Source: Xanthomonas boreopolis
GTDB lineage: Bacteria; Pseudomonadota; Gammaproteobacteria; Xanthomonadales; Xanthomonadaceae
Direction: 5' to 3'
DNA length: 64,000 nt
Assembly: GCA_014654535.1 (NCBI GenBank)
Contig: BNBA01000015.1
Location: 39,240-103,239 of the forward strand
In this document: positions 1 through 12,510 of the stretch, piece after piece
How the letters are laid out: every line of letters starts with the position of its first letter
How positions within the stretch are numbered: the stretch's first letter is position 1
Notes under the pieces: generated by a model
Seen by the model: only the letters and a program-made list of their open reading frames with translations
Told to the model about the DNA's origin: nothing
The model's database searches: none
Made by a program: the position numbers and the translations under genes

Positions 1-1111
1 CGATCTGGGCGATCTTCTCGCCGATCTCCACGTTCTGGTTGAGGTAGAGGCTGAAGGCGTCGTGCGCGGCGCCCTCGATGAAGCCGGCGGCCTGGCGCGA
101 GGACAGGCGCTCCTTGGTCTGGCCGCTGAACTGCGGGTCGGTCATCTTCAGCGACAGCACGAAGGCGACCCGGTCCCACACGTCCTCGGGCGCCAGCTTG
201 ACCCCGCGCGGCAGCAGGTTGCGGAAGTCGCAGAACTCGCGCAGCGCGTCGGTCAGGCCCGAGCGCAGCCCGTTGACGTGGGTGCCGTGCTGGGCGGTGG
301 GGATCAGGTTGACGTAGCTCTCCTGGACCAGTTCGCCTTCCGGCACCCAGGCCACCGCCCAGTCCACCACCTCGGTGTCCTTCTTGAGCCCGCCGACGAA
401 CAGGTCGGCCGGCAGCAGCTCGCGCCCGGCCATCTCGCCCTTGAGGTAGTCGCGCAGGCCGTCCTCGAAGTACCAGGTGTCGCTCTCGCCGCTGGCCTCG
501 TCGAACAGCTTGACGGTCAGGCCGGGGCACAGCACCGCCTTGGCGCGCAGCAGGTGGCGCAGCGAGCGCAGGTTGATCTTGGGGCTGTCGAAGTACTTCG
601 GGTCCGGCCAGAACCGCACCCGGGTGCCGGTGTTCTTCTTGCCCACGGTGCCGACCACTTCCAGCGGCGTGTCGCGATGGCCGTCGCGGAAGGTGATGCG
701 GTGCTCGCTGCCCTCGCGCTTGATGTGGACCTCGACCAGCTTCGACAGCGCGTTGACCACGCTGACGCCGACGCCGTGCAGGCCGCCGGAGAAGGTGTAG
801 TTGCGGTTGCTGAACTTGCCGCCGGCATGCAGCCGGGTCAGGATCAGCTCCACGCCGGGGATCTTCTCCTCCGGATGGATGTCCACCGGCATGCCGCGGC
901 CGTCGTCGGCGACCTCGCAGCTGCCGTCCTTGTAGAGCGTGACCTCGATCTGGCGCGCGTGCCCGGCCAGCGCCTCGTCCACCGAGTTGTCGATGACTTC
1001 CTGCGCCAGGTGGTTCGGGCGCGCGGTGTCGGTGTACATGCCGGGCCGGCGCTTGACCGGGTCAAGGCCGGAGAGGACTTCGATGTCGGCGGCGTTATAA
1101 CGGGTATTCAT
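1..1111 (-). CDS. parE: DNA topoisomerase IV subunit B (N-terminal part; gene runs off the window)
   Basis: ATPase subunit of topoisomerase IV, which decatenates daughter chromosomes together with ParC. The first 370 residues are visible. They show the GHKL ATPase signature (DNSVDEALAGHA at 41-52, DDGRGMPVD at 69-77, GGLHGVGVS at 109-117) and the QTK loop that contacts the ATP gamma-phosphate near 331. QTKERLSSR following that loop fits ParE better than GyrB. The ATG at 1109-1111 gives the usual short N-terminus (MNTRYNAADIEVL). The C-terminal Toprim domain lies outside the window. It is divergent from the small gene at 1277. Confidence 0.95.
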   Translation of the reverse strand, partial: MNTRYNAADIEVLSGLDPVKRRPGMYTDTARPNHLAQEVIDNSVDEALAGHARQIEVTLYKDGSCEVADDGRGMPVDIHPEEKIPGVELILTRLHAGGKFSNRNYTFSGGLHGVGVSVVNALSKLVEVHIKREGSEHRITFRDGHRDTPLEVVGTVGKKNTGTRVRFWPDPKYFDSPKINLRSLRHLLRAKAVLCPGLTVKLFDEASGESDTWYFEDGLRDYLKGEMAGRELLPADLFVGGLKKDTEVVDWAVAWVPEGELVQESYVNLIPTAQHGTHVNGLRSGLTDALREFCDFRNLLPRGVKLAPEDVWDRVAFVLSLKMTDPQFSGQTKERLSSRQAAGFIEGAAHDAFSLYLNQNVEIGEKIAQI

Positions 1112-1276
1112 GCATCTCGGACGGCGTGAAACGACGCGCAAGTGTGCGGTCTCGACCGTTTTTTTGCACGCGGCGGCCCGCGTTCAGTGGCGATGGGGGC
1201 GGGGGCGGCTAGGCTGGCGTGGATTTCCTGGGTAGCCGCCCCCATGTACGGGGGCGACCGAGACGGAGGTGCGACG

Positions 1277-1537
1277 ATGAAACTCAAGAGTGTCCTGATG
1301 CTGGCGGCGGGCCTTGCGGCCATCGCCGCCGTGCCGGCCGTGCTGGCGCAGAGCGCGCCGCAGCCGCAGGCGAACGAGGGCGCGGCCGCGCAGAAGCAGG
1401 CCGAGCAGAAGGCCCAGACCGAGGCCGAGCGCAAGGCCCAGCGCCGCGCCGCCGCTGCCGCGGAGAAGGCCAAGGCCGAGAAGGAAGGCAAGATCGGCAA
1501 CCGCGTCGAGGAAGAGGAAGAAAAGCCCGCGCGCTGA
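1277..1537 (+). CDS. Small Ala/Glu/Lys-rich secreted protein, function unknown
   Basis: An 86-residue protein. A signal peptide fits residues 1-25 (MKLKSVLMLAAGLAAIAAVP, cleavage near AVLAQ). The mature part is nearly all Ala, Gln, Glu, Lys and Arg and should form one long charged helix, ending in an EEEEEKPAR tail. The start at 1277 is set by a good GGAGGT site at 1265-1270 and by the signal peptide. I do not recognise a family. It is a single-gene unit closed by a strong terminator at 1557. A periplasmic location is inferred from the signal peptide only. Confidence 0.72.
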   Translation: MKLKSVLMLAAGLAAIAAVPAVLAQSAPQPQANEGAAAQKQAEQKAQTEAERKAQRRAAAAAEKAKAEKEGKIGNRVEEEEEKPAR

Positions 1538-1556
1538 TCCCGGCAGGTCGTTTCGT

Positions 1557-1592
1557 GGACGCCCCGGTCCCGGCCGGGGCGTCCTTGTTTTT
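1557..1592 (+). terminator. Rho-independent terminator after the small secreted protein
   Basis: GGACGCCCCGG at 1557-1567 pairs perfectly with CCGGGGCGTCC at 1574-1584 across a 6-nt loop. It is followed by TTGTTTTT. Confidence 0.85.
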
Positions 1593-1686
1593 GTGAGTCC
1601 TCCGCGGGAGCGCCGGCGCACCGCGCGGGCTTTTTCGTTCGTCGACACCGGCCGGGGTGCTTGGGCAACCCGGCTCCAACCGTTAA

Positions 1687-3378
<1,692 letters not shown>

Positions 3379-3388
3379 TGCTTTGACG

Positions 3389-3515
3389 CCTTCTCCCCTC
3401 GGGAGAAGGTGCCCCGAAGGGGCGGATGAGGGTACGGGCGAAGCTTCGCGTATCCGACTCCGCAGGGGCTTCGCCCCGAACCCTCGTCCCAACCCCTCTC
3501 CCGGCGGGAGAGGGG
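3389..3515. repeat. Composite palindromic intergenic repeat (REP-like) between pyrG and kdsA
   Basis: The left part is CTTCTCCCCTCGGGAGAAGG followed by GTGCCCCGAAGGGGCGGATGA. The right part, about 80 nt on, is ACCCTCGTCC then CCTCTCCCGGCGGGAGAGG. Each part contains a perfect short hairpin, and GAGGGT/ACCCTC lie inverted to each other. A related left half occurs at 7413. This resembles the interspersed palindromes common in Xanthomonadaceae. A role in mRNA processing or termination is inference. Confidence 0.7.
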
Positions 3516-3536
3516 TCCATGAGAACAGGTGACGCA

Positions 3537-4367
3537 ATGAAACTGTGTGGTTTCGAAGTAGGCCTCGACCAGCCGTTGTTCCTGATCGCCGGTCCCTGCG
3601 TGATCGAGTCGATGCAGCTGCAGCTGGATACCGCCGGCAAGCTGAAGGAGATCACCTCCAGGCTCGGCGTGAACTTCATCTTCAAGTCCAGCTTCGACAA
3701 GGCCAACCGTACCTCGGGCAACAGCTTCCGCGGCCCGGGCCTGGAAGAAGGCCTGAAGGTGCTCGACGCGGTGAAGAAGCAGATCGGCGTGCCGGTGCTG
3801 ACCGACGTGCACGAGTACACCCCGATGAACGAGGTGGCCGCGGTCGTCGACGTGCTGCAGACGCCGGCGTTCCTGGTGCGCCAGACCGATTTCATCCGTA
3901 ACGTCTGCTCCGCCGGCAAGCCGGTCAACATCAAGAAGGGCCAGTTCCTCTCGCCGTGGGACATGAAGCCGGTGGTCGATAAGGCCAAGTCGACCGGCAA
4001 CGAGCAGATCCTGGTCTGCGAGCGCGGCGCCAGCTTCGGCTACAACAACCTGGTCAGCGACATGCGCTCGCTGGCGGTGATGCGCGATACCGGTTGCCCG
4101 GTGGTGTTCGACGCCACCCACTCGGTGCAGTTGCCGGGAGGGCAGGGCACCAGTTCCGGCGGGCAGCGCGAGTTCGTGCCGGTGCTGGCCAAGGCGGCGG
4201 TGGCGGTCGGCATCTCCGGCCTGTTCGCCGAAACGCATCCCGACCCGTCCAAGGCCCTGTCCGACGGCCCCAACGCGTGGCCGCTGGACAAGATGGAAGC
4301 GCTCCTGGAAACCCTGCTGGAACTGGACGCGGTCACCAAGAAGCACGGCTTCGAGCGGTTCGCCTGA
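3537..4367 (+). CDS. kdsA: 3-deoxy-8-phosphooctulonate synthase (KDO8P synthase)
   Basis: Condenses phosphoenolpyruvate with arabinose 5-phosphate to KDO 8-phosphate for the lipopolysaccharide inner core. The protein is 276 residues, a normal length. Visible motifs are IAGPCVIES (17-25), [12 protein letters not shown]-like [10 protein letters not shown], and FDATHSVQ. The start at 3537 gives the family N-terminus [17 protein letters not shown]. In-frame sequence upstream comes from the palindromic repeat and is not part of the gene. A terminator follows at 4395. Confidence 0.96.
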   Translation: MKLCGFEVGLDQPLFLIAGPCVIESMQLQLDTAGKLKEITSRLGVNFIFKSSFDKANRTSGNSFRGPGLEEGLKVLDAVKKQIGVPVLTDVHEYTPMNEVAAVVDVLQTPAFLVRQTDFIRNVCSAGKPVNIKKGQFLSPWDMKPVVDKAKSTGNEQILVCERGASFGYNNLVSDMRSLAVMRDTGCPVVFDATHSVQLPGGQGTSSGGQREFVPVLAKAAVAVGISGLFAETHPDPSKALSDGPNAWPLDKMEALLETLLELDAVTKKHGFERFA

Positions 4368-4394
4368 ACGAGGCGGACCTCGATGCAGGACCGA

Positions 4395-4425
4395 GGCCCG
4401 GAACGCCAGTTCCGGGCCTTTTCTT
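4395..4425 (+). terminator. Rho-independent terminator after kdsA
   Basis: GGCCCGGAAC at 4395-4404 pairs with GTTCCGGGCC at 4409-4418, with a short loop, followed by TTTTCTTT. Confidence 0.85.
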
Positions 4426-4500
4426 TGTCCATTCCCATGCCCGGCGGGAATGGCCGGCCGGCGGACGCGCATTTGGCAATGGCGCGCACCGCGGCGATAA

Positions 4501-5841
<1,341 letters not shown>

Positions 5842-5844
5842 GCC

Positions 5845-6195
5845 GTGCGCAACTGGCGCTGGCTGCTGCTGGTGCTGGCGGTACTGCTGGCCTGGCTGCA
5901 GTACCGCTTCTGGTTCGGCACGGGCAACTCCGGCGAAGTGATGATGCTGGAGGCTCAGGTCGCCCACCAGAAGCGCGACAACGAGGGCCTGCGCCAGCGC
6001 AATGCGGCGCTGGCCGCCGAGGTGAAGGACCTCAAGGAAGGCGAGGCCGCGATCGAGGAGCGCGCGCGCAGCGAGCTGGGCATGATCAAGCCGGGCGAGA
6101 AGTTCTATCGCGTGGTCGAGAACGCGCCGGTCGCCGCGCCGGTCCAGCCCCATCCGGCAAACGACGCCGACCACGCGCAGGGCGAACAGCCATGA
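5845..6195 (+). CDS. ftsB: Cell division protein FtsB
   Basis: Divisome scaffold of the FtsQLB complex in the inner membrane. The protein is 116 residues. One membrane segment lies at about 5-21 ([15 protein letters not shown]), and the following 30-75 region is a coiled coil of the septum-initiator type with the family segment [21 protein letters not shown]. The end [14 protein letters not shown] is also typical. The start codon is GTG, 3 nt after the eno stop codon. The last codons overlap the ispD start by ATGA. Confidence 0.93.
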   Translation: MRNWRWLLLVLAVLLAWLQYRFWFGTGNSGEVMMLEAQVAHQKRDNEGLRQRNAALAAEVKDLKEGEAAIEERARSELGMIKPGEKFYRVVENAPVAAPVQPHPANDADHAQGEQP

Positions 6196-6890
6196 GGACG
6201 TCGGTGTGGGCCGTGGTCCCCGCCGCCGGTCGCGGCACGCGCTTCGGCGGCCCGGTGCCCAAGCAATACCTGATGGCGGCCGGCAAGCCACTGATCGCGC
6301 ATGCGCTCGAGGCACTGGCAGCGCACCCGGCGGTGGCCGGGCTGATGGTGGCAATTTCCGACGGCGACGCCGACTGGCCGGGCTGGACCGAGGTCGCCGG
6401 CAAGCCGGTGCTGACCTGCCTCGGCGGCGCCAACCGCGCCGATTCGGTGCTGGCGGGATTGCTGGCGTTGCCGGACAGCGTGCGCGCCGACGATTTCGTG
6501 CTCGTGCACGATGCCGCGCGGCCCAATCTCGCGATCGAGGACCTGGACCGGCTGCTCGAAACCGGTCGTGGCGATCCGGTCGGGGCGATCCTGGCGGCGC
6601 CGGTGCGCGATACCCTCAAGCGTTCCGGCGACGACGGCGGCATCGATGCCACCGAACCGCGCGAGCGCCTGTGGCGGGCGTTCACGCCGCAGCTGTTCCG
6701 CCGCCACCAGTTGGTGCGGGCCTTGCAGGACGCCGCCGCGTCGGGCATCCAGGTCACCGACGAGGCGATGGCCATGGAGCGGCTTGGATTGCGCCCGCTG
6801 CTGGTCGAGGGCGCCGAAGGCAACTTCAAGGTGACCACGCCGGCCGACCTGGCCCGTTTCGAATTCGAACTTTCCCGGCGCGGCGGCTGA
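6192..6890 (+). CDS. ispD: 2-C-methyl-D-erythritol 4-phosphate cytidylyltransferase
   Basis: Third step of the non-mevalonate isoprenoid pathway; transfers CMP from CTP to methylerythritol phosphate. The protein is 232 residues. The CTP-binding signature is clear: [18 protein letters not shown] at about 9-26, then LVHDAARP and later the [11 protein letters not shown] and [11 protein letters not shown] motifs. Its ATG overlaps the ftsB stop codon, which fixes the start. ispF follows 31 nt downstream. Confidence 0.96.
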   Translation: MRTSVWAVVPAAGRGTRFGGPVPKQYLMAAGKPLIAHALEALAAHPAVAGLMVAISDGDADWPGWTEVAGKPVLTCLGGANRADSVLAGLLALPDSVRADDFVLVHDAARPNLAIEDLDRLLETGRGDPVGAILAAPVRDTLKRSGDDGGIDATEPRERLWRAFTPQLFRRHQLVRALQDAAASGIQVTDEAMAMERLGLRPLLVEGAEGNFKVTTPADLARFEFELSRRGG

Positions 6891-6921
6891 TCTAGTCGCC
6901 GCTTTTCCGACAGGGAGCATC

Positions 6922-7410
6922 ATGAGCGCGTTGAATTTCCGCATCGGCCAGGGCTACGACGTGCACGCCTTCGGCGAGGGCGACCACGTCATGCTCGGCG
7001 GCGTGCGCGTTCCGCACGGCCAGGGCGTGCTCGCCCACAGCGACGGCGACGTCGTGCTGCATGCGCTGTGCGATGCGATGCTGGGCGCGCTGGCGCTGGG
7101 CGACATCGGGCAGCACTTCCCGCCTTCCGACGATCGCTGGAAGGGGGCGGACAGCATCGCGTTCGTCCACCACTGCGAACGGTTGGCGCGGGAGCGCGGC
7201 TGGAAGGTCGGCAACGCGGACGTGACGGTGGTCTGCGAACGGCCGAAGGTCGGGCCGCATGCCGCGGCCATGCGCGAGCGGATCGCCGGGGCGCTCGGCA
7301 TCGACCTCGACTGTGTCAGCGTCAAGGCCACCACCAGCGAGAAGCTGGGGTTCACCGGGCGCGGCGAGGGCATCGCCGCGCAGGCGGTGGTGCTGCTGAT
7401 GCGCGCGTGA
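6922..7410 (+). CDS. ispF: 2-C-methyl-D-erythritol 2,4-cyclodiphosphate synthase
   Basis: Fifth step of the methylerythritol phosphate pathway; cyclises CDP-methylerythritol 2-phosphate with loss of CMP. The protein is 162 residues. The zinc ligands Asp13 and His15 (GYDVHAF) and His47 (VVLHALCDA) are present, as is [10 protein letters not shown]. The C-terminal [19 protein letters not shown] segment is the family signature. An AGGGAG site precedes the ATG. A palindromic repeat follows directly. Confidence 0.97.
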   Translation: MSALNFRIGQGYDVHAFGEGDHVMLGGVRVPHGQGVLAHSDGDVVLHALCDAMLGALALGDIGQHFPPSDDRWKGADSIAFVHHCERLARERGWKVGNADVTVVCERPKVGPHAAAMRERIAGALGIDLDCVSVKATTSEKLGFTGRGEGIAAQAVVLLMRA

Positions 7411-7412
7411 AT

Positions 7413-7475
7413 TTTCCCTTCTCCCGCAAGGAGAAGGCGGCGCGAAGCGCCGGATGAGGGTACGACCGAAACCGG
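7413..7475. repeat. REP-like palindromic repeat between ispF and truD
   Basis: CCTTCTCCCGCAAGGAGAAGG is followed by a second hairpin, GGCGCGAAGCGCC, and by GGATGAGGGTACG. It is the same family as the left half of the repeat at 3389, including the GGATGAGGGTACG tail. Confidence 0.7.
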
Positions 7476-7506
7476 GTACCCGAGCACCGACCGGAAACCA
7501 AGGGCC

Positions 7507-8541
7507 ATGACCGACACTTCCATTCTTCCGCGCGCCCACGGCCCGGCCGTGCTGAGCGCCGCGATGCGCAGCCGACCCGAGGATTTCAGGGTCGACGAGA
7601 TCGATGCGTTCGAGCCGCACGGCGAGGGCGAGCACCTGCTGCTGACCTTGGAGAAGCGCGGGCTCAACACCGCCGAGGTCGCGCGCCGCCTGGCCAAGTG
7701 GGCGGGGATCGGCGAGGTCGGGATCGGCTATGCCGGCCTGAAGGATCGCCATGCGGTCACCACCCAGCGCTTCAGCGTGCACCTGCCGAAGCGGGTCGCG
7801 CCCGATCTCGACGCGCTGCAGGACGAAGACCTGAAGGTCCGCCACCATGCCTGGCACAACCGCAAGCTCCCGCGCGGCGCGCTTGCCGGCAATCGCTTCA
7901 CGCTGGTCCTGCGGCAGGTGCAGGGCGAGCCCGCGCCGATCGATGCCAGGCTCGCGCGGATCGCCTCGCGGGGCATTCCCAACTGGTTCGGCGAGCAGCG
8001 GTTCGGGCGCGGCGGCGGCAACGTGGCGCAGGCGCTGGCGATGTTCCAGGGGCGCAAGGTCAAGCGCGAGCAGCGTTCCATCCTGCTGTCGGCCGCGCGC
8101 TCGGAGCTGTTCAACCGGGTACTGGCGCGGCGGGTCGAGCGGGCCGATTGGGACACCGGCCTGGAGGGCGAGGTGTGGATGCTGGCCGGCAGCCGCAGCG
8201 TGTTCGGCCCCGAGCCGTGGAGCGAGGCGCTGGCGCAGCGCCTGGCCGCGTTCGACATCCACCCGACCGGCCCGCTGTGGGGCGAGGGGCCGTTGCGCAC
8301 GGCGTCGGCCTGCGCCGAGGCCGAACTGGCGGCGCTCGGCGACGAGGTCGCGCTGCGGCTGCGACAAGGCCTCGAACAGGCCGGCCTGAAGCAGGAGCGG
8401 CGCTCCCTGCGCCTGCCGGTATCCGACCTGGCATGGACCTGGCAGGATGCCGGGACGCTGGAACTGGCGTTCTCGCTGCCGCCCGGCAGCTACGCCACCG
8501 CGCTGCTGCACGAACTGGGCGACGTAGCCGACCGGCCGTGA
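7507..8541 (+). CDS. truD: tRNA pseudouridine(13) synthase TruD
   Basis: Isomerises uridine 13 of tRNA-Glu to pseudouridine. The protein is 344 residues. The catalytic Asp80 lies in [15 protein letters not shown], at the same number as in the E. coli enzyme. The [16 protein letters not shown] motif of the TruD insertion domain is also clear. The N-terminal [11 protein letters not shown] is typical. It is convergent with the Smr gene, which ends 5 nt away. Confidence 0.96.
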   Translation: MTDTSILPRAHGPAVLSAAMRSRPEDFRVDEIDAFEPHGEGEHLLLTLEKRGLNTAEVARRLAKWAGIGEVGIGYAGLKDRHAVTTQRFSVHLPKRVAPDLDALQDEDLKVRHHAWHNRKLPRGALAGNRFTLVLRQVQGEPAPIDARLARIASRGIPNWFGEQRFGRGGGNVAQALAMFQGRKVKREQRSILLSAARSELFNRVLARRVERADWDTGLEGEVWMLAGSRSVFGPEPWSEALAQRLAAFDIHPTGPLWGEGPLRTASACAEAELAALGDEVALRLRQGLEQAGLKQERRSLRLPVSDLAWTWQDAGTLELAFSLPPGSYATALLHELGDVADRP

Positions 8542-8545
8542 CGCC

Positions 8546-9082
8546 CTAGGGCGCCAGCAGCACCAGTACCGCACCGGTGCCGCCCTGGGCGGGCGGCGCG
8601 GAGTGGAAGGCGAGCACGTCGTTGCGCTGGCGCAGCATCCGGTCGACCAGGTTCTTGAGCACCGGTGCGCCGCCGTCGGACTGCAGGCCCTTGCCATGGA
8701 TGATCCGCACGCAGCCGTACTCGTGCGCATGCGCCTCGGCCAGGAACTGCCGCAGCATCGATTCCGCCTGCGCGGCGGTGGCGCCGTGCAGGTCCAGCTC
8801 GTCCTGCACCGAGAACTGGCCGCGCTTGAGCCGCTGGAACACGCGCGGCGGCACGTGGTCGCGTCGATAGCTGGCGGTGTCGCCGGCTTCCAGGGGCGTG
8901 GCGTCGCGCAGCATCCTGGCGAACTCGCCGAGCGCCTCGGCTTCGTCGCGTTCGGCCGTGCGCGCGCGCGGGCGGGGCTTGGGCCTGTCGCCGGCGGCCG
9001 CGGCCGGGGCGCGGATCGGCTTCACTTTGCCGACGGCGGCGCGGAACAGCGCGGCGTCGTCTTCGTCTTCGGGATGCGACAT
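8546..9082 (-). CDS. Smr domain protein (MutS2 C-terminal-like endonuclease family)
   Basis: The protein is 178 residues. The C-terminal half is an Smr domain with [12 protein letters not shown] (LDxH motif) and [18 protein letters not shown] (HGxG motif). Stand-alone Smr proteins of this type are DNA or RNA nicking nucleases; SmrB-like members act on mRNA at collided ribosomes. Which activity applies here cannot be told from sequence. The N-terminal third is charged and probably disordered. The ATG at 9082 gives [16 protein letters not shown], the usual start of the family; an in-frame extension to 9151 is unlikely. Confidence 0.88.
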   Translation of the reverse strand: MSHPEDEDDAALFRAAVGKVKPIRAPAAAAGDRPKPRPRARTAERDEAEALGEFARMLRDATPLEAGDTASYRRDHVPPRVFQRLKRGQFSVQDELDLHGATAAQAESMLRQFLAEAHAHEYGCVRIIHGKGLQSDGGAPVLKNLVDRMLRQRNDVLAFHSAPPAQGGTGAVLVLLAP

Positions 9083-9174
9083 GCGCACAGGGTAGCGCTG
9101 CCCATGCGGCGTGCAACCGTACCGGTTCGCGCGGACCGCATCCGGTATCATGGGGCGGTTTTCCGAGGAGTCCC

Positions 9175-9954
9175 ATGCGAGTACTCGTAAGCAACGACGA
9201 CGGCGTCGACGCCCCCGGCATCAACATCCTCGCCGAGGAGCTGCGCGGTGCCGGCCATGAGGTGACCGTGGTCGCTCCCGATCGCGACCGTTCCGGTGCC
9301 AGCAATTCGCTCACCCTGGACCTGCCGATCCGTACCAAGCGGATCGACCGCTACACCTGCAGCGTCGCCGGCACCCCGACCGACTGCGTGCACCTGGCGC
9401 TGACCGGCATGCTGGAGTACGAGCCGGACATCGTGGTGTCGGGCATCAACAATTCCGCCAACCTCGGCGACGACGTGATCTATTCCGGCACCGTGTCGGC
9501 CGCGATGGAAGGGCGCTTCCTCGGGCTGCCCGCCGTCGCCGTGTCGCTGGTCACCCGCAACCACGAGGCGCACCACTACCGCACCGCGGCGCGCGCCGCG
9601 GTGGAGATCGTCAAGCGGCTCAAGGCCGACCCGCTTCCGGCCGACACCATCCTCAACGTCAACGTGCCGGACCTGCCGTGGCACGAGGTGCGCGGCTTCG
9701 AGGTGACCCGGCTCGGCAACCGGCACCGCTCCGAGCCGTGCATCCCGCAGAGCGATCCGCGCGGGCGCACCGTCTACTGGATCGGCCCGGCCGGACCCGA
9801 GCAGGACGCTGGGCCGGGCACCGACTTCCATGCGGTGCGCACGGGCCACATCTCGATCACTCCGATCCAGGTCGACCTCACCCGCTACCAGGCGCTGGAG
9901 AAGGTGGCGAGCTGGGTCGGCGGCCTGACGGCCGCCCTGGACGAGCCGGCATGA
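9175..9954 (+). CDS. surE: 5'/3'-nucleotidase SurE
   Basis: Metal-dependent phosphatase acting on nucleoside monophosphates; classically associated with stationary-phase survival. The protein is 259 residues. It opens with [15 protein letters not shown] (metal ligands Asp8, Asp9), then [15 protein letters not shown] (Ser40) and [13 protein letters not shown]. The stop codon overlaps the pcm start by ATGA, the same surE-pcm coupling seen across Proteobacteria. Confidence 0.97.
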   Translation: MRVLVSNDDGVDAPGINILAEELRGAGHEVTVVAPDRDRSGASNSLTLDLPIRTKRIDRYTCSVAGTPTDCVHLALTGMLEYEPDIVVSGINNSANLGDDVIYSGTVSAAMEGRFLGLPAVAVSLVTRNHEAHHYRTAARAAVEIVKRLKADPLPADTILNVNVPDLPWHEVRGFEVTRLGNRHRSEPCIPQSDPRGRTVYWIGPAGPEQDAGPGTDFHAVRTGHISITPIQVDLTRYQALEKVASWVGGLTAALDEPA

Positions 9955-10628
9955 CCCCGCGGTTGCGCCTGCAGCCGGCCGCGGTCGGCATCGGCATGAC
10001 CTCGCAGCGCGTGCGCGACCGCCTGGTCGAGCGCCTGCGCGAGGCCGGCATCCGCGACGAGAGCGTGCTCAACGCCGTGCGGATCGTGCCGCGCCACCTG
10101 TTCATCGACGAGGCGCTGGCCTCGCGCGCGTACGAGGACACCGCGCTGCCGATCGGCCATGGCCAGACCATCTCGCAGCCCTGGGTGGTGGCCCGCATGA
10201 CCGAGGCGGTGCTGGAGGTGGCGCCCAAGAAGGTGCTGGAAGTCGGCACGGGTTCGGGCTACCAGGGCGCGATCCTGGCGGCGCTGGGCCTGGAGGTCTA
10301 TACGGTCGAGCGGATCGGCGACCTGTTGCGCCAGGCGCGCAAGCGGTTCCGGCACCTCGGCATGAACGTGCGCAGCAAGCATGACGACGGCCGCATCGGC
10401 TGGCCGGAGCACGGTCCCTACGATGCGATCGTGGTCACCGCGGCGGCGCCCGCGCTGGTGGACGCGCTGGTCGAGCAGCTCGCCCCGGGAGGGCGCCTGG
10501 TGGCGCCGGTCGGCGGTGCCGGCACCCAGTCGCTGGTCCAGCTCAGTCGCGGCCAGGACGGTAGTATCGAGCAGCAGGTTCTGGCGCCGGTCACGTTCGT
10601 GCCGTTGCTGTCGGGCATGCTGGACTGA
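9951..10628 (+). CDS. pcm: [20 protein letters not shown] O-methyltransferase
   Basis: Repairs isoaspartyl residues in aged proteins using S-adenosylmethionine. The protein is 225 residues. It has the SAM-binding motif [13 protein letters not shown], the preceding [17 protein letters not shown] segment specific to PCMTs, and the C-terminal FVPLLSG. The ATG overlaps the surE stop codon, which fixes the start. Confidence 0.96.
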   Translation: MTPRLRLQPAAVGIGMTSQRVRDRLVERLREAGIRDESVLNAVRIVPRHLFIDEALASRAYEDTALPIGHGQTISQPWVVARMTEAVLEVAPKKVLEVGTGSGYQGAILAALGLEVYTVERIGDLLRQARKRFRHLGMNVRSKHDDGRIGWPEHGPYDAIVVTAAAPALVDALVEQLAPGGRLVAPVGGAGTQSLVQLSRGQDGSIEQQVLAPVTFVPLLSGMLD

Positions 10629-10645
10629 ATCCACGAGAATCCTTG

Positions 10646-11260
10646 ATGAAGATATTCGGGCCGCTGTACGACCTGGCCATACGCTGGTCTCGCCATCGCC
10701 GTGCGCCGACCCTGCTGGGCGGGCTGAGCTTTCTGGAAGGCTTCATTTTCCCGGTTCCCCCCGAGGTGATGCTGGCGCCGATGTCGCTGGCGCAGCCGCG
10801 GCGCGCGCTCTGGTTCGCCACGGTGAGCCTGGCCGGTTCCCTGGGGGGAGCCGTGGTCGGCTACCTGCTCGGGCATTTCGCCTTTGCCGCGCTGCAGCCG
10901 CTGATCGAATGGCTGGGATGGAGCGCCAAGATCGACGAGCAGGTGGCGCACCTGCGCGCAGTGGTCGCCGAATCGCCCTGGCGGGCGTTCTGGCTGCTGG
11001 TGCTGGTGGGCTTCACCCCGATCCCGCTGAAGATCTTCACCTGGGCCTCCGGCGTGGTCGGCGTGCCGATGCTGCCGTTCCTGGCGAGCATGTTCGTCGG
11101 GCGCGGCAAGCGGGTATATCTGGTGGCCGGCGCGATCCGGCTGGGCGGCGCGCGCGCGGAGGCGGCGCTGCATCGTTGGATCGAGCCGCTGGGATGGATC
11201 GCAAGCGTGGTCCTGCTGGGCCTGGCGGGCTGGTTGGTATGGAGGGCTAAGTTCGGATGA
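10646..11260 (+). CDS. YqaA-like inner-membrane protein (DedA/SNARE-associated superfamily)
   Basis: The protein is 204 residues with about four hydrophobic segments. The family feature is FLEGFIFPVPPEVMLAPMSLA near residue 30, followed by SLGGAVVGYLLGHFAF and LVLVGFTPIPLKIFTWASG. DedA relatives are lipid or envelope transporters; no substrate can be assigned here. ATG at 10646 is preceded by an in-frame TTG at 10643, and the first is preferred. The stop codon overlaps the nlpD start, so it belongs to the surE-pcm-yqaA-nlpD operon. Confidence 0.87.
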   Translation: MKIFGPLYDLAIRWSRHRRAPTLLGGLSFLEGFIFPVPPEVMLAPMSLAQPRRALWFATVSLAGSLGGAVVGYLLGHFAFAALQPLIEWLGWSAKIDEQVAHLRAVVAESPWRAFWLLVLVGFTPIPLKIFTWASGVVGVPMLPFLASMFVGRGKRVYLVAGAIRLGGARAEAALHRWIEPLGWIASVVLLGLAGWLVWRAKFG

Positions 11261-12030
11261 AACAGAAGCTGGGCATGGATATCGGTCGGCACGGGGCATC
11301 GCTCCTGCTGGTGGGCGCGCTGGCGGCCTGCAGCAGCGCCACGGTGGTGCGTTCGCCTTCGGCGGGGAGCGCGGCCGCGTCGAGCGCGCCGAGGACCTCC
11401 GTCGCCAAGCCGGGGGCCGTCGTGACGGTGCAGCGCGGCGACACGCTGTACGCGATCTCGCGCCGCACTGGCATCACGCCACAGGACCTCAGCGCCTGGA
11501 ACAACCTGTCCTCGCCTGACACGATCTATCCTGGGCAGACGCTGCGGCTGTATCCGCCGGGCGCCGGCACCGCCGCGCCCAAGCCTTCGACGGCATCGTC
11601 CTCCACGGGCGCGGCCACGCAACGCCCGGCGGCGCCGGTGGCCGCTCCGCCCAGCAGCGGTTTCAGCTGGCGCTGGCCGGCCGACGGCGTCGTGGTGGGC
11701 AGTTTCGTCCAGGGCGAAACCACCAAGCAGGGCGTGGACATCGCCGGCGCGAGCGGGCAGGCGGTGCGGGCGGCCGCCGATGGCGTGGTGGTCTATTCCG
11801 GCAACGGCCTGGTCGGCTATGGCGAGCTGATCATCATCAAGCACAACGAGCAGTGGCTGTCGGCCTATGGCCACAACCGCAAGCGCCTGGTCAACGAGGG
11901 CCAGAGCGTCAAGGCCGGGCAACAGATCGCCGAAATGGGCCGCAGCGGCGCCTCGCGCGACATGCTGCACTTCGAGATCCGCTACAACGGCAAGCCGGTC
12001 GATCCTTTGCTGTATCTGCCGAAGAAGTAG
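11257..12030 (+). CDS. nlpD: Lipoprotein NlpD, LysM plus degenerate M23 domain
   Basis: Outer-membrane lipoprotein that activates the amidase AmiC during septal peptidoglycan splitting (family knowledge). The protein is 257 residues. It has a lipobox LAAC with Cys25, a LysM domain at about 48-98 (VQRGDTLYAISRRTGITP), and an M23/LytM domain at about 145-257. The domain lacks the usual zinc-binding His in QGVDIAG and has LHFEIR in place of HxH, so it should be an activator and not a peptidase. No rpoS follows. The last 18 nt are repeated twice more downstream (see the tandem repeat). Confidence 0.94.
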   Translation: MKQKLGMDIGRHGASLLLVGALAACSSATVVRSPSAGSAAASSAPRTSVAKPGAVVTVQRGDTLYAISRRTGITPQDLSAWNNLSSPDTIYPGQTLRLYPPGAGTAAPKPSTASSSTGAATQRPAAPVAAPPSSGFSWRWPADGVVVGSFVQGETTKQGVDIAGASGQAVRAAADGVVVYSGNGLVGYGELIIIKHNEQWLSAYGHNRKRLVNEGQSVKAGQQIAEMGRSGASRDMLHFEIRYNGKPVDPLLYLPKK

Positions 12031-12089
12031 CCGGGACCGGGGACCCGGGGGCGGAAAAGCGACAAGCCCGCCCCGGATCGAGTGTCGTT

Positions 12090-12153
12090 GTGGGAGGGAC
12101 TTCAGTCCCGACGGGCTTTACTGGCCTGCTGTCGGGACTGAAGTCCCTCCCAT
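12090..12153. repeat. Inverted REP pair (BIME-like), copy 1
   Basis: GTGGGAGGGACTTCAGTCCC followed by GACGGGC is inverted 20 nt later as GTCGGGACTGAAGTCCCTCC then CA. Each arm has its own palindromic core GGGACTTCAGTCCC. The whole can fold as one long hairpin or as two small ones. This copy ends in CATAG where the others have CACAG. Confidence 0.88.
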
Positions 12154-12445
12154 AGAAAGCCCGAAAGACTGCAAAAAAAGCATCAGGTCGCATCAGTCAG
12201 GCCCGGGCAAGACGCGTCCCCGAGTCACTCCCCGCGCCCGAACCGCCGCTCAGCCGGGCAGGATCATCGCCAGCGCCACCTTATCTGCCGAAGAAGTAGC
12301 TCAAGCCGGGGCCCGGGTTCCGGGACGGCGACGGGCCTGCTCCGGGTCGAGTGCCGTGGTGGGAAGGGCTTCGATGAAGCCGGGACTCGGGACCGGGGAT
12401 CCGGACCCGGGCCAGCGGCAAGCCCGCCCCGGATCGAGTGTCGTT

Positions 12446-12510
12446 GCGGGAGGGACTTCAGTCCCGACGGGCTTTACTGGCCTGCTGTCGGGACTGAAGT
12501 CCCTCCCACA
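12446..12510. repeat. Inverted REP pair (BIME-like), copy 2
   Basis: Same structure as the copy at 12090, with GCGGGAGGGACTTC at the left arm (one base different) and CTCCCACA at the right. Confidence 0.88.

Noticed and set aside
62..1129. Plus-strand open frame of 355 codons opposite parE
   Set aside because: The minus strand encodes the ParE ATPase domain with all its motifs; the plus frame is its shadow.
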